Shown one piece after another: positions 1-11,056 of a stretch of 64,000 bases of DNA. Position 1 is the first letter of the stretch. The number at the start of each line of letters is the position of its first letter. A program made the position numbers and the translations under genes. Below the pieces are notes generated by a model. The model made no database searches, was not told the origin of the DNA, and worked only from the letters and a program-made list of their open reading frames with translations. The DNA is from Phenylobacterium deserti (GTDB taxonomy: Bacteria > Pseudomonadota > Alphaproteobacteria > Caulobacterales > Caulobacteraceae), in assembly GCF_003254705.1 (NCBI RefSeq), contig NZ_QFYR01000001.1, positions 248,001 to 312,000 on the forward strand. The letters run 5' to 3'.

Positions 1-763
1 GACGGGCCCGTGTCGGATGGATGAAGAAGTAGTCCTTCCAGGGCACATCGCTCATCAGGCTGCTCAGCTCTTCCAGCCGATCGCCCTGGAGAGCGAACAT
101 GCGGTAGCCGCGCTCGCGCAGGAAGGCGAACACCTGGTCCGCCGTGCCGCCGAACCGCTGCTGCAGCATCGCGGGGTGGATCTCCAGCAGAATGTGCGGG
201 CGGTCGCGGTCCAGGATCTGGCGCGCCCCGGCGAGCGCCTTCAGCTCGGCGCCCTCGATGTCCATCCGGATGAAGTCGACTCGCTCCAGCCCTTCCCGGG
301 TGCAGAAGTCGTCCAGGCTGACCACCTGGGTTGGCTGCAGCTCCGCGCCCGAGACATCGATGTCGGGCCGCGCCTCTCCCTCCGGCGGCGTTTCCGCCAC
401 ATAGGCCCAGGAGTGTCCCATGCGGCCGGACAGCTTCTTAGGGATCACCAGCAGCATTTCGCCCGTCCGGTCCCAGACGGCGGCCGGCACCGGGGTCACC
501 CGGCCGGCGATGCCGTGCCAGGCCATGCAGACCTTGAGCACCTCGAAGGTGAAGGCCGACGGCTCGAAGGCGTAGATCCTGGCCTGCGGCGCCACCTGGG
601 TCATGACGTAGGAGTGGCGTCCGTCGCTGGCCCCCACGTGCAGGCAGACGGGCGCGCCCGACAGAAGGTCGGCGAGGTAGGGGGTTTCCGGCTCGTGCTT
701 CGCCCAGCCGAGGTTGCGCCGCCAGGCCCGGAAAGCATGAGCCAGCACGCGTAGCGAAGCCAT
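1..763 (-). CDS. FkbM family SAM-dependent methyltransferase (3' end beyond window)
   Basis: Read leftward from an ATG at 763, the frame stays open to the window edge, giving 254 codons with no stop, so the C-terminus is missing. A SAM-binding motif I (LHVGASDG, residues about 41-48) and the FkbM signature D-I-E-G-A-E (168-173) are visible. FkbM enzymes O-methylate sugars or other small acceptors; the acceptor here cannot be told. The gene lies 36 bases downstream of ubiG on the same strand and is probably co-transcribed with it. The open frame on the opposite strand of this region is a shadow. Family is secure, substrate unknown. Confidence 0.85.
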   Translation of the reverse strand, partial: MASLRVLAHAFRAWRRNLGWAKHEPETPYLADLLSGAPVCLHVGASDGRHSYVMTQVAPQARIYAFEPSAFTFEVLKVCMAWHGIAGRVTPVPAAVWDRTGEMLLVIPKKLSGRMGHSWAYVAETPPEGEARPDIDVSGAELQPTQVVSLDDFCTREGLERVDFIRMDIEGAELKALAGARQILDRDRPHILLEIHPAMLQQRFGGTADQVFAFLRERGYRMFALQGDRLEELSSLMSDVPWKDYFFIHPTRAR

Positions 764-799
764 ACGAAGTCCTTCTAAGCGCGCCCCCAGCCGTCCGTT

Positions 800-1558
800 C
801 TAGGCCACGTCGCGCGTGACCGTCATCATGTAGTTGATGTCGCAGTCGCGACTTTGAGACCACCGGCCGGTCAGCGGATCGAAGGTGACGCCGAACGGTC
901 CCGCCACCGTCACCGGCTCGCCGTCCAAGAAACCGCGCAGCTCCTCCGGTTTCAGGAACTTCTTCCAGTCGTGGGTGCCGGGCGGCAGCCAACGCAGCAC
1001 GTACTCGGCCCCGAACTTGGCCAGCGCCAGCGCCTTCAGGGTGCGGTTCAAGGTGGCCACGATCATCAGCCCGCCGGGCTTCAGCAGCCGGGCGGTGTCG
1101 CGCAGGTACTGGCCGGAATCGGCCACGTGCTCGATCACTTCCATGTTGAGCACGACGTCGAACGGGGGCTCGCCCGCCGCCAGCAGATCCTCGGCGGTGG
1201 AGCAGCGGAAGTCGATGGCCAGGCCCTGCTCCGCCGCGTGGGCCGATGCGGTGCCGATGTTGCGGGCGCTGGCGTCCACCGCCGTGACCTCGAAGCCCAG
1301 CCGGCTCATCGGCTCGGACAGCAGGCCGCCGCCGCAGCCGATGTCCAGCAGCCGCAGCCCTTCGAACGGGCGGCGCGCCTTGGCGTCACGCCCGAAGTGC
1401 TGGGCGGCCTGATCGCGGATGAAAGCGAGCCGCACAGGATTGAACCTGTGCAAAGGCGCGAACTTTCCTTTCGGGTCCCACCATTCGGCTGCGATGCGCG
1501 AGAAGCGCTCGACTTCTGCAGGATCGATGCTCGATTGTGGCCGCGCTTGGGAAGTCAT
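800..1558 (-). CDS. ubiG: Ubiquinone biosynthesis O-methyltransferase UbiG
   Basis: This 252-residue protein is a class I SAM methyltransferase of the UbiG type, which performs both O-methylations of the ubiquinone ring. Motif I is LDIGCGGG (residues 71-78), followed by an acidic strand end (VTAVDAS), a VEHV-type post-II segment and a KPGG motif. The N-terminal [13 protein letters not shown] stretch and the C-terminal INYM block are UbiG hallmarks. The ATG at 1558 gives the usual family length; the frame remains open far upstream, antisense to lysC, and that extension is not coding. It is divergent from lysC, with about 120 bases between them. Confidence 0.93.
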   Translation of the reverse strand: MTSQARPQSSIDPAEVERFSRIAAEWWDPKGKFAPLHRFNPVRLAFIRDQAAQHFGRDAKARRPFEGLRLLDIGCGGGLLSEPMSRLGFEVTAVDASARNIGTASAHAAEQGLAIDFRCSTAEDLLAAGEPPFDVVLNMEVIEHVADSGQYLRDTARLLKPGGLMIVATLNRTLKALALAKFGAEYVLRWLPPGTHDWKKFLKPEELRGFLDGEPVTVAGPFGVTFDPLTGRWSQSRDCDINYMMTVTRDVA

Positions 1559-1678
1559 GCCCTCTCTTACCCCCCTAGCGGCCTGTCGCGAAGCGCCGAA
1601 GGCGTTGCCGCACACCGAAGTCATGGCTAGAAGGCGGCGCCTTTCGCACCGCAGCAGCAGAGAGCCCGCAAGACCCGC

Positions 1679-2929
<1,251 letters not shown>

Positions 2930-2932
2930 GCC

Positions 2933-4333
2933 TTAGGGCCGGGCGGCCTTTCCGGTCAGCCGGAACGCCGCCCAGGCGCCGATCAGGCCGACCGGGATCA
3001 CGCTGGCGAAGACCCAGATCGCCGCGGCCTGCGCGCTCTGGGTCGTCAGGCCTGTCGAAAAGCCCACGATGTTGGCCGCGGCGCCCGAGATCGCCGCCCC
3101 CGCCGCCGCGCCGGTTTGGCGAATGGCGATGGTCGCCGAGGTGCCGATCGCCCGGTCCTCGTCCGACAAGACGGCCATGATCCGGCGGGTCATGAAGCTC
3201 CACGACAGGCCGAAGGCCGCCCCCAGCAAGGCTCCGCCGACCAGCACGACCCACAGGGGGCCGCCCGCCATCGCCCAGGTCAGGATTACCAGGCTAGCGA
3301 CCAGCATCACGCCGCCCGTCCGCACCCAGATCGCGTCCCACTTCTCCCCCGCCGAAGCCACGGCTACGGCGGCGATGGTCCAGGCGATAGACTCCACCCC
3401 GATCACATAGCCGGCCCACAGCGGCGACAGCCCGCGCAGCGTCTGGAGAATGGGCGGCCCGTAGATCGCGAAGCCCATGGAGGCTGCCGTCATCCAGAAC
3501 ATGGCCGAGTAGCCAGCCCCCACCACCGTCCGCAGATCGCCGGCCCGCCTGGGCAGCAGCCGCACGCGGGCCCGGTTGTCGATCCACAGCACCAGTCCCA
3601 GGATCGCCACGCCCACCGCAACCAGGGCCAGCGCCATCCAGAAGACGTGGATCACGTCAGCCAGCGCAATGGCCGCCACCCCCACCGTCAGCACCCCCAG
3701 CTGCAGCCACGGCACGCCGGACCGCTGAGCCGCGCGGCCCGAGCCTCGCAACAGCCAAAGGGCCGCCAGGCTGAACAGCCCCGCCTGCACCGCGAACAGC
3801 CAGAAGACGCCCCGCCACGCCCCGGCCTCGGCGAAGATCCCGCCGACCAGCGGGCCCAGAACGGTCGCCACGCCCCACACGCCCGAGACGGACGCGAACA
3901 CCCGCGCCAGGTGCCGCTCTGGAAACAGCAGGGCGATGGCCACCATCGAGAAGCCCGAGATCCAGCCGCAGCTCGTTCCCTGCACGAGCCGGCCGGCCAG
4001 GAAGACCCCCACATTAGGCGCCGCCGCGCTCATGGCGCAGCCGATCATGCAGGCCACGCCCGCAAGCGCGCTGGCCTGGCGCAGGCCGAAAATCTCGGCC
4101 AGCCGTCCTGCGCTGGCGCCCGCCAGGATCGCGCCCACCAGGAACCCCGCCACCGCCCAGCTGAAATAGGCGTAGCCGCCCAGGTCCGCGCCGACGCTGG
4201 GCATGATGGTGGCTGTCACCAGCGCGTCGGCCGCGTTCAGCCACACGCCCAGGCAGATCAGGGCGAAGCGCGAGAATCGCCCTTCGGCCAGGAGGTCCCT
4301 CCAGCCGGTGCTCGCCGCCGTCACGTTCGTCAT
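2933..4333 (-). CDS. MFS transporter (drug-exporter type)
   Basis: This is a 466-residue, very hydrophobic inner-membrane protein with at least 12, possibly 14, transmembrane segments. The first helices carry an acidic/ATIMP stretch (about 34-46) and loop 2-3 has a motif-A-like GRLAEIFGLRQ (76-86), both typical of proton-coupled drug exporters of the DHA type. The internal VWGVATVLGPLVGG block corresponds to antiporter motif C. Substrate is unknown. It is divergent from ptsP across 151 bases and convergent with lysC. Confidence 0.88.
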   Translation of the reverse strand: MTNVTAASTGWRDLLAEGRFSRFALICLGVWLNAADALVTATIMPSVGADLGGYAYFSWAVAGFLVGAILAGASAGRLAEIFGLRQASALAGVACMIGCAMSAAAPNVGVFLAGRLVQGTSCGWISGFSMVAIALLFPERHLARVFASVSGVWGVATVLGPLVGGIFAEAGAWRGVFWLFAVQAGLFSLAALWLLRGSGRAAQRSGVPWLQLGVLTVGVAAIALADVIHVFWMALALVAVGVAILGLVLWIDNRARVRLLPRRAGDLRTVVGAGYSAMFWMTAASMGFAIYGPPILQTLRGLSPLWAGYVIGVESIAWTIAAVAVASAGEKWDAIWVRTGGVMLVASLVILTWAMAGGPLWVVLVGGALLGAAFGLSWSFMTRRIMAVLSDEDRAIGTSATIAIRQTGAAAGAAISGAAANIVGFSTGLTTQSAQAAAIWVFASVIPVGLIGAWAAFRLTGKAARP

Positions 4334-4484
4334 GGCGGCGCGTTTAGCTCATGTTCGAGCGTCGCGTCAGGCCTGCGGGCGGGCGCAAGAACGTCCTTTC
4401 GATGCAAGCGCCCCCTTTCCGTCTCTGTTCGGAAAGATAAAGCTGTTAGGGAGCGCGAAGGGATAGGGAGGCGCAGCGCCGACG

Positions 4485-6749
4485 ATGCCGGTTTCGGGTG
4501 TCGCCATTCGTGGACAGCGGAGCCTGCTGCGGCAGATCCGGGAGGCGCTCGCCGGCGGCGGGCCTGCCCAGACGCGTCTGGACATGGTGGTGCGGATCAT
4601 CGCCCGCTCCATGGTCGCCGAAGTGTGCTCCCTCTACATGCGCCGCGCGGGCGGCGAGATGGAGCTGTTCGCCACTGAAGGCCTTGAGCTCAAGGCCGTG
4701 CACGTCACCCGCATGAAGCCGGGCGAGGGCCTGGTTGGCGAGATCATGAAGCTCGGCCGGCCGCTGAACCTGGCCGACGCGCCCGAGCACCCGGCCTTCT
4801 CCTATCGTCCGGAAACGGGCGAAGACCCCTACCACGCCTTCCTGGGCGTGCCGTTGCTGCGCGGCGGCCGCGCCATCGGCGTGCTGGTCGTCCAGAACCG
4901 CACCGAGCGCGTCTACACCGAGGACGAGGTCGAGGATCTCCAGATCATCGCCATGGTCCTGGCCGAGATGGTGGCCGGCGGCGAACTGATCACCGAGGAC
5001 GAGCTCAAGGGCGTCGAGCTCGCGCCGCACCGCCCCGAGCGGCTCAAGGGCTCCAAGTTCGCCGACGGCCTGGCCTATGGCGTGGCCGTGCTGCACGAGC
5101 CTCCGGTGGCGCCGTCCCAGCTGCTCAGCGAGGACGTGGTCGCCGAAGAGGCCCGGCTCAAGGCAGCCATCAGCGGCCTGCAAGCCCAGATCGACCAGAT
5201 GCTGGAAGGCCAGCACGGCCTGGTGGAAGCATCCTACGAGGTGCTCGACACCTATCGGATGTTCGCCCACGACCGGGGCTGGAACCGCAGCCTCGAGGAT
5301 GCGGTGCGCAACGGCCTCACCGCCGAGGCGGCTGTGGAGCGGGTCCGCTCCGAGCACCGCGCCCGCCTGGGTCAGGCGCGCGATCCCTACCTGCGCGAGC
5401 GCCTGCACGACCTGGAAGACCTCAACGACCGGCTGCTGCGCCACCTGTCGGGCGACGGCCACGTCGCGCGGGAATTGCCCAACGACGCCATTCTGATCGC
5501 CCGCAACCTCGGTCCGGCCGACCTGCTGGAATACGATCGCACCAAGCTGCGCGGCCTGCTGCTGGAGGAAGGCTCCACCGCCAGCCACGCGGCCATCGTC
5601 GCCCGCGCGCTGGACATCCCCTGCGTCGGGCGCCTGCACGGCCTGCGGGACAAGGTGTCCGAAGGCGATCCGGTCATCGTCGACGCCGAAACGGGCGAGG
5701 CCTATCTGCGACCGCGCCCGGACGTGGTCACCGCCATTCGCGCCCGGATGGACGTGCGAGCTCAGCGCCGCGCCGAGTTCGCCAAGCTGCGCGACACGCC
5801 CGCTTTCACGCGGGACGGCGCCAAGGTGACCTTGCTGATGAACGCCGGCCTCGATGTCGACCTCGACATCCTGGAGGAGACGGGCGCGGAGGGCATCGGC
5901 CTGTTCCGCACCGAGTTCCAGTTCATGGTCGCCGAGGAGATGCCGCGCTTCAATGCGCAGGCCGCCCTCTACGAGCGGGTGATGGACGCGGCGGGCGACC
6001 GGCCGGTGACCTTCCGCACCTTGGATCTCGGCGGCGACAAGGTGCTGCCCTACCTGGAAGCCGAGCGGGAGGACAATCCCGCGCTCGGCTGGCGGGCGAT
6101 CCGCATGGGGCTGGACCGCCCCGCCCTGCTGCGCCTCCAGTTGCGCGCCCTGATCGCGGCGGCCAAGGGCCGGCCCCTGCGCATCATGTTCCCCTTGGTG
6201 GCCAATGTGGACGAGTTCCGCGCCGGCCGCGCCCTGGTGGAAACCGAGATCGCCTGGGCTCAGCGCCGCGGTCGCCCGGCCCCGTCCCGCCTGGACGTCG
6301 GCGCCATGGTGGAAGCGCCCTCCATGGTCTGGCACCTGGACGCCCTGCTGCCGATGACCGACTTCGTCTCGGTCGGCACCAACGACCTGCTGCAGTACAT
6401 GTTCGCCGCCGACCGCGGTAACCCGCGGGTGGCTGATCGCTACGATCCCCTCTCGCCGCCGTTCCTGCGGGCCATGGAGCAGATCCAGCGCGCCTGCGCC
6501 GAAACCGGCACGCCCGTCAGCGTCTGCGGCGAGATGGCTGGCCGTCCGCTGGAGGCCTTCGCCCTCGTTGCCCTGGGCTTCGAGCGGCTGTCCATGCCGC
6601 CCGCCGGCGTCGGTCCGGTGAAGCAGATGGTGCTGTCCTGCGACCGCGAGGCCGCCCGCCGCGGGGTCTCCGCCCTCTTGAGAGGCAGCGCCGGCTCGGT
6701 GCGCAACGAAATCGAAACCTTGGCCCGCAAGATCTACCTGGCGGTGTAA
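4485..6749 (+). CDS. ptsP: Phosphoenolpyruvate-protein phosphotransferase PtsP (EI-Ntr)
   Basis: EI-Ntr takes phosphate from PEP and passes it to NPr, starting the nitrogen PTS regulatory cascade. The 754-residue protein has an N-terminal GAF domain (about 28-160), a helical linker, a PEP-utiliser mobile domain with the phospho-accepting His368 in GSTASH, and the C-terminal TIM-barrel PEP-binding domain with GTNDLLQY and Cys681 in VSVCGEMAG. All catalytic landmarks are present. A GGGAGG element lies about 15 bases upstream of the ATG. In relatives the nitrogen PTS adjusts stress and nitrogen physiology; glutamine sensing by the GAF domain is known for the family and not shown here. Confidence 0.96.
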   Translation: MPVSGVAIRGQRSLLRQIREALAGGGPAQTRLDMVVRIIARSMVAEVCSLYMRRAGGEMELFATEGLELKAVHVTRMKPGEGLVGEIMKLGRPLNLADAPEHPAFSYRPETGEDPYHAFLGVPLLRGGRAIGVLVVQNRTERVYTEDEVEDLQIIAMVLAEMVAGGELITEDELKGVELAPHRPERLKGSKFADGLAYGVAVLHEPPVAPSQLLSEDVVAEEARLKAAISGLQAQIDQMLEGQHGLVEASYEVLDTYRMFAHDRGWNRSLEDAVRNGLTAEAAVERVRSEHRARLGQARDPYLRERLHDLEDLNDRLLRHLSGDGHVARELPNDAILIARNLGPADLLEYDRTKLRGLLLEEGSTASHAAIVARALDIPCVGRLHGLRDKVSEGDPVIVDAETGEAYLRPRPDVVTAIRARMDVRAQRRAEFAKLRDTPAFTRDGAKVTLLMNAGLDVDLDILEETGAEGIGLFRTEFQFMVAEEMPRFNAQAALYERVMDAAGDRPVTFRTLDLGGDKVLPYLEAEREDNPALGWRAIRMGLDRPALLRLQLRALIAAAKGRPLRIMFPLVANVDEFRAGRALVETEIAWAQRRGRPAPSRLDVGAMVEAPSMVWHLDALLPMTDFVSVGTNDLLQYMFAADRGNPRVADRYDPLSPPFLRAMEQIQRACAETGTPVSVCGEMAGRPLEAFALVALGFERLSMPPAGVGPVKQMVLSCDREAARRGVSALLRGSAGSVRNEIETLARKIYLAV

Positions 6750-6889
6750 GTCTCACGTGACCGAACACCGCATTGAGAGCCTTCCTGGCGGGTGTTACTG
6801 CCGATCGACCCCAAATCTGTCCGCGCCCTGCCCGGTTCTGCCCTGCTGCGGCCCCTCCGGCGCAACGCAAGTTCAAGGATAGAGTGGCC

Positions 6890-7870
6890 ATGCCGCTCGA
6901 TACTGGAGTGCCGGAACTGAACCTGGACGCGGGGTCCAGCGAACTCAGCACGCCTGCGCCCAACCTCTATAGCGGCGCCGACATCGGTCAGGCCCTGCGG
7001 GCCATCCGCGAACACCACGGCCTGAGCCTCGACGAGTTGGCGGAAGCCACCCGCGTCCGCGCTTCCTACCTGGAAGCGCTGGAGGAGATGCGGCTGGAGC
7101 TGCTGCCCTCGCGCCCCTTCACCATCGGCTACATCCGCGCCTACGCCCACGCGCTGGGTGTCGATCCCGATGCGGCGGTGGAACGGTTCAAGGCCGACGA
7201 GCCGGTGCTGGACGAGCCGCTGCGCGCCCCCATCGGCGTGATCGACGAGCGCGACCCGCGCCTGCGCGGCCTGATGGGGTTCATGGCGCTGATCATCGTC
7301 GCCATCGTCCTCTACAATATCGCCCAGCGCGCCATGATGGAGGCCGCTCCGCCGCCCCCGACCGCGCCCGAGCAGACGGTGGCCCGCGCGCTGCAGACGG
7401 TGAAGTCAGGGCCCGTGTCCCTAGGCGCGCCGCTGCCGGCGCCCGTGGAGTCCACCACCCCGCCTGCTTACGAGACGCCGGGCCTGGCCGAAGCTCACCT
7501 CGCCGAAGACGGCAAGACCATCGTGCTGGAAGGCCAGCCCAAGCCCGTGGTCGGGCCGCCGGAAATGCCGGCCGACCTGGTTCTCGTTCCGACCTTCAAG
7601 CCGGCTGGCGCCATTCTCGGCGCCGCGCCCAACCAGCCGTCCGCGGTCACCCTTCAGGCCCTGAAGCCTGCCGCCTTGATCGTTCGCGGCGCGGACGGTT
7701 CGGTCTACTTCGCCCGGCAGCTGAACAAGGGCGAGGCCTATCGCGTGCCGATGGTCGGCGGCCTGGTGGCTGACGTGTCCGAACCGGAAGCCTTCCAGGT
7801 GTTCGTCGCCGGCGCGTCCAGAGGCGTTCTTCCCGCCCCGCAGGTCGCCCTGGCGAAACTCGCCGGCTAG
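6890..7870 (+). CDS. RodZ-like helix-turn-helix membrane protein
   Basis: The 326-residue protein has a cytoplasmic helix-turn-helix of the RodZ/HTH_25 type (about 30-105, IGQALRAIREHHGLSLDEL then LLPSRPFTIGYIRAYA), one transmembrane segment (about 127-146), a proline-rich periplasmic linker, and a C-terminal beta domain of the DUF4115 kind. RodZ anchors MreB and supports rod shape. I chose the ATG at 6890; a TTG 39 codons upstream is in frame, but that stretch is low-quality protein. The gene lies between ptsP and ispG and may share their transcript. Architecture is firm; strict orthology to E. coli RodZ is less certain. Confidence 0.8.
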   Translation: MPLDTGVPELNLDAGSSELSTPAPNLYSGADIGQALRAIREHHGLSLDELAEATRVRASYLEALEEMRLELLPSRPFTIGYIRAYAHALGVDPDAAVERFKADEPVLDEPLRAPIGVIDERDPRLRGLMGFMALIIVAIVLYNIAQRAMMEAAPPPPTAPEQTVARALQTVKSGPVSLGAPLPAPVESTTPPAYETPGLAEAHLAEDGKTIVLEGQPKPVVGPPEMPADLVLVPTFKPAGAILGAAPNQPSAVTLQALKPAALIVRGADGSVYFARQLNKGEAYRVPMVGGLVADVSEPEAFQVFVAGASRGVLPAPQVALAKLAG

Positions 7871-7921
7871 CCGCACGCGCACCTTGGGCTTTCGCCCGGA
7901 AGCGCCTATTTTCGGACCGGC

Positions 7922-9067
7922 ATGAGCGCGCAAGACCACACCCACGTCCGCCCCTGGCGCATGATCCAGCGCCGGCCGTCCCGCAAAATCCGCGTGGGCT
8001 CCGTCGAAGTGGGCGGCGACGCGCCCATTTCGGTGCAATCGATGACCAACACGGTGACCGCCGATGCGGCCGCCACCATCGACCAGATCCGCCAGCTTGA
8101 AGAGGCCGGCGCCGACATCGTCCGCGTCTCCTGCCCGGACGAGGATTCCACCGCCGCCTTCCGCACCATCGCCAAGGCGGCGAAGGTCCCGCTCGTCGCC
8201 GACATTCACTTCCACTATCGCCGCGGCATCGAGGCGGCGGAGGCCGGCGCGGCCTGCCTGCGCATCAACCCAGGCAACATCGGCTCGCCCGACCGGGTGC
8301 GCGAAGTCATCAACGCCGCTCGTAACAACGGCTGCTCCATGCGCATCGGCGTCAACGCCGGCTCGCTCGAACGCGAACTGCTGGAGCGATATGGCGAGCC
8401 CTGCCCCGAAGCCATGGTCGAGAGCGCGCTGAACCACGCGCGCATCCTGCAGGACCACGATTTCCACGAGTTCAAGATCAGCGTGAAGGCCTCCGACCCG
8501 TTCCTGACGGTCGCCGCCTACCAGATGCTGGCCGACGCCATCGACTGCCCGCTGCACCTTGGCGTCACCGAAGCCGGCGCACTGCGCACCGGCACGGTGA
8601 AGTCGGCGATCGGCATGGGCAACCTGCTGTGGGCCGGCATCGGGGACACCATCCGCGTCAGCCTGGCCGCCGATCCGGTCGAAGAGATCAAGGTCGGGTT
8701 CGACATCCTGAAGTCGCTGGGCCTGCGCCACCGCGGCGTGAACATCATCGCCTGCCCCTCCTGCGCCCGTCAGGGCTTCAACGTCATCAAGACGGTGGAG
8801 ACGCTGGAAGAGCGGCTGGCCCACATCTCCACCCCGCTCAGCCTGTCGATCATCGGCTGCGTGGTGAACGGACCGGGCGAGGCGCTGATGACCGACCTCG
8901 GATTTACCGGCGGCGGCAAGGGGTCGGGCATGATCTATGTGGCGGGCAAGCCTGACCACAAGCAGGACAACGAGGGCATGGTCGACCACATCGTCCAACT
9001 CGTCGAAGCCCGCGCCGCAGAGATCGAAGCCGCCAAGCTCGCCAGCCCGCTGGAAGCCGCGGAATAA
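7922..9067 (+). CDS. ispG: 4-hydroxy-3-methylbut-2-enyl-diphosphate synthase IspG (GcpE)
   Basis: IspG reduces MEcPP to HMBPP in the methylerythritol phosphate isoprenoid pathway, using a [4Fe-4S] cluster. The 381-residue protein has the three cluster cysteines in the expected places (Cys278 and Cys281 in CPSC, Cys313 in GCVVNGPGE) and the fourth ligand Glu320. The N-terminal [15 protein letters not shown] is a family signature. Placement downstream of a RodZ-like gene is common in proteobacteria. A GC hairpin follows the stop codon. Confidence 0.97.
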   Translation: MSAQDHTHVRPWRMIQRRPSRKIRVGSVEVGGDAPISVQSMTNTVTADAAATIDQIRQLEEAGADIVRVSCPDEDSTAAFRTIAKAAKVPLVADIHFHYRRGIEAAEAGAACLRINPGNIGSPDRVREVINAARNNGCSMRIGVNAGSLERELLERYGEPCPEAMVESALNHARILQDHDFHEFKISVKASDPFLTVAAYQMLADAIDCPLHLGVTEAGALRTGTVKSAIGMGNLLWAGIGDTIRVSLAADPVEEIKVGFDILKSLGLRHRGVNIIACPSCARQGFNVIKTVETLEERLAHISTPLSLSIIGCVVNGPGEALMTDLGFTGGGKGSGMIYVAGKPDHKQDNEGMVDHIVQLVEARAAEIEAAKLASPLEAAE

Positions 9068-9078
9068 GAAAAATGACG

Positions 9079-9102
9079 CCCCCGTCACTCTTGCGGGGGT
9101 CT
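9079..9102 (+). terminator. Probable terminator after ispG
   Basis: CCCCCG (9079-9084) pairs with CGGGGG (9094-9099) around a 9-base loop, followed by a short T-containing run. The stem is strong but the U-tract is poor, so termination may be partial. Confidence 0.55.
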
Positions 9103-9147
9103 TCCATCTGCGTTTAGGTGTCGCACCTCAGAAACACGGAGCGCCCC

Positions 9148-9441
9148 ATGTCCGCCGACGGCAACTGGAAGATCACGATCAACACGCCCATGGGCCCGCA
9201 GGAAGTGAACGCGACGATCACCACCAGCGGCGACACCTTCACCGGCAAGACCGAAGGCCGCATGGGCACGCAGGAAATCAGCGGCAAGGTTGACGGCGAC
9301 ACCCTCACCTGGAGCGCCAACATCACCCAGCCGATGCCGATGCAGCTGGATTTCGTCGCCAAGGTCGAAGGCGACAAGATGAGCGGCACCGTGAAGCTCG
9401 GCTCCTTCGGCAACGCCCAGATGAACGGCCAGCGCGTCTAA
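9148..9441 (+). CDS. Small beta-rich protein of unknown function
   Basis: A 97-residue protein made of alternating polar/hydrophobic strands (WKITINTPMGPQE, then several TFTGKTEG and DKMSGTVK hairpins) that look like a half-barrel or lipocalin-like sheet. There is no signal peptide, membrane segment or cysteine. The ATG at 9148 has an upstream CGGAG; a GTG ten codons earlier is less likely. Codon usage is normal and a strong terminator follows directly, which supports it being real. It resembles short hypothetical proteins that I recall from sphingomonads and caulobacters. No function is assigned. Confidence 0.75.
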   Translation: MSADGNWKITINTPMGPQEVNATITTSGDTFTGKTEGRMGTQEISGKVDGDTLTWSANITQPMPMQLDFVAKVEGDKMSGTVKLGSFGNAQMNGQRV

Positions 9442-9467
9442 GCGCGCCAGTCGCCGGAAAAAGCGTA

Positions 9468-9500
9468 AGGGCCTCCGCCGGCGACGGCGGAGGCCCTTTT
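9468..9500 (+). terminator. Rho-independent terminator
   Basis: A perfect 12-bp stem (9468-9479 with 9486-9497), loop GGCGAC, and a following T-run. It ends the small-protein transcript and may act in reverse for the leftward gene beginning at 9828. Confidence 0.85.
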
Positions 9501-9519
9501 CGTTCGACCAGCGTGCGCC

Positions 9520-9828
9520 TTAGCGGCTGACGGAGTCGGCCGCCGAGTTGGCTGCGTCGCCGACGCTTTCCGCAGCGTTGGAAGCGCTGTTCGCAACGCT
9601 CGACGCCGCGCTCGTCACCGCATCGGTGCGCATGGCGTCGTTGCGGCTCTGGCTCAGCAGGAAGAAGGCCACGATCGCGACAAGCGCCAGAACGGCGATG
9701 CCGATGATCACGCCGCCGACGCCCGAACCGCCGCGGTCGACATAGGTGGTGGTGCCCCCGCCATCGCGTTCGACCACCCGCTCGTTCGTCAGGCCGTCGC
9801 TACGCTCCGTCACTCGTTCGGTAGCCAT
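9520..9828 (-). CDS. Small single-pass membrane protein, candidate stress gene
   Basis: A 102-residue protein with a charged N-terminus (MATERVTERSDG), one glycine-led transmembrane helix (about 35-60, VGGVIIGIAVLALVAIVAFF) and an alanine/serine/asparagine-rich tail with heptad-like SAAS/NAAE repeats. No enzyme motif is visible. A good GAGGAG ribosome site precedes the ATG. Upstream lies an exact match to the EcfG general-stress promoter pattern (see 9860-9884), so I infer a role in the envelope stress response. It resembles small hypothetical membrane proteins, and the family is unnamed to me. Confidence 0.8.
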   Translation of the reverse strand: MATERVTERSDGLTNERVVERDGGGTTTYVDRGGSGVGGVIIGIAVLALVAIVAFFLLSQSRNDAMRTDAVTSAASSVANSASNAAESVGDAANSAADSVSR

Positions 9829-9859
9829 ATGTTAGTTCTCCTCGTAGGACCTGCGCCGT

Positions 9860-9884
9860 AACGGCCTCAACGGGTTGACGTTCC
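9860..9884 (-). promoter_or_regulatory. Candidate EcfG/SigT general stress promoter
   Basis: On the minus strand GGAAC (9884-9880) is followed after 16 bases by CGTT (9863-9860), matching the alphaproteobacterial EcfG pattern exactly. The predicted start site lies about 20-25 bases before the ATG at 9828. Confidence 0.65.
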
Positions 9885-9979
9885 GAAGGTCACGATCAGC
9901 GTTCCGCGAGCGCACGCCGCTGTTTGGCATCCGGGCCGCGCGGCGCTAGAGAAGCTCCCCCAATTCAACCGAGGCAGAC

Positions 9980-11056
9980 GTGCGACTTCCCCAGGCCAGG
10001 CTCGATCAGGTGCTCGACCGCTTCCGCGAGATCGAGGCGCGCATGTCGGCGGCCTCCGATGGCGCGGAAATCGTCAAGCTGTCCAAGGAACACGCCGAGC
10101 TGAAGCCGGTGGCCGATGCGGTGCACGCGCTCGAGCGGGTTCGCGCCGAAGGCCCCGAGCTGGAGGAGATGGCCGCGTCCGGCGACGCCGAAATGGCGGC
10201 CATGGCGCGCGACGAGCTGATCGCTCTCAAGGAACGCCTGCCGGAGCTGGAGCGCGAGGTCGCTCTGCTGCTCGCGCCCAAGGACCGGGACGAGAACGCC
10301 TCCGCTATTCTGGAAGTGCGCGCTGGCACCGGCGGCGACGAGGCCGCCCTGTTCGCCGGCGACCTGTTCCGCATGTACCAGCGCTATGCCCAGAACCGCG
10401 GGTGGAAGGTCGAGATCGACAGCGCCTCGGAAGGCGATGCAGGCGGCTACAAGGAAATCATCGCCTCAGTGACCGGCGACGGCGTGTTTGGCCGGCTGAA
10501 GTTCGAAAGCGGCGTGCACCGGGTGCAACGGGTGCCGGCCACCGAAGCGGGCGGACGGATCCACACCTCGGCCGCCACGGTCGCTGTGCTGCCCGAGCCC
10601 GAAGACGTCGAGATCGAGATTCGCGACCAGGACCTGCGCATCGACACCTACCGCTCGTCGGGCGCGGGCGGCCAGCACGTCAACAAGACCGACTCCGCCG
10701 TGCGCATCACCCACCTGCCCACCGGCATCGTGGTGACCTCGTCCGAGAAGTCGCAGCATCAGAACCGCGCCCGCGCCTACAAGGTGCTGCAGGCCCGTCT
10801 CTATGAGATGCAGCGCGAACAGCTGGACAGCGCCCGCGCGGAAAGCCGCAAAAGCCAGGTCGGTTCGGGCGACCGCTCCGAGCGCATCCGCACCTACAAC
10901 TTCCCGCAAGGCCGGGTGACCGACCACCGCATCAACCTGACGGTCTACAACCTGCCCAAGGTGCTGGAAGGCGAAGCGCTGGACGACGTCATCAACCCGC
11001 TGATCGCCGAGGATCAGGCCGCCCGCCTCGCCGCCCTGGAAGACGAACTGGCCTAG
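9980..11056 (+). CDS. prfA: Peptide chain release factor 1
   Basis: RF1 recognises UAA/UAG stop codons and triggers peptide release. The 358-residue protein has the GGQ motif (residues 230-232 in [15 protein letters not shown]) and full class-I release-factor length. The start is GTG at 9980. Its GGQ glutamine is the expected substrate of PrmC, encoded 2.5 kb downstream. The stop codon overlaps that of the convergent ybaN-like gene by 3 bases. Confidence 0.96.
   Translation: MRLPQARLDQVLDRFREIEARMSAASDGAEIVKLSKEHAELKPVADAVHALERVRAEGPELEEMAASGDAEMAAMARDELIALKERLPELEREVALLLAPKDRDENASAILEVRAGTGGDEAALFAGDLFRMYQRYAQNRGWKVEIDSASEGDAGGYKEIIASVTGDGVFGRLKFESGVHRVQRVPATEAGGRIHTSAATVAVLPEPEDVEIEIRDQDLRIDTYRSSGAGGQHVNKTDSAVRITHLPTGIVVTSSEKSQHQNRARAYKVLQARLYEMQREQLDSARAESRKSQVGSGDRSERIRTYNFPQGRVTDHRINLTVYNLPKVLEGEALDDVINPLIAEDQAARLAALEDELA

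Noticed and set aside
4446..6335. 629-codon open frame antisense to ptsP
   Set aside because: A shadow frame produced by GC-rich codon bias; ptsP has intact catalytic residues on the other strand.
7421..9088. 555-codon open frame antisense to the rodZ-like gene and ispG
   Set aside because: ispG cysteines and fold are unmistakable on the plus strand; the antisense product is low-complexity.
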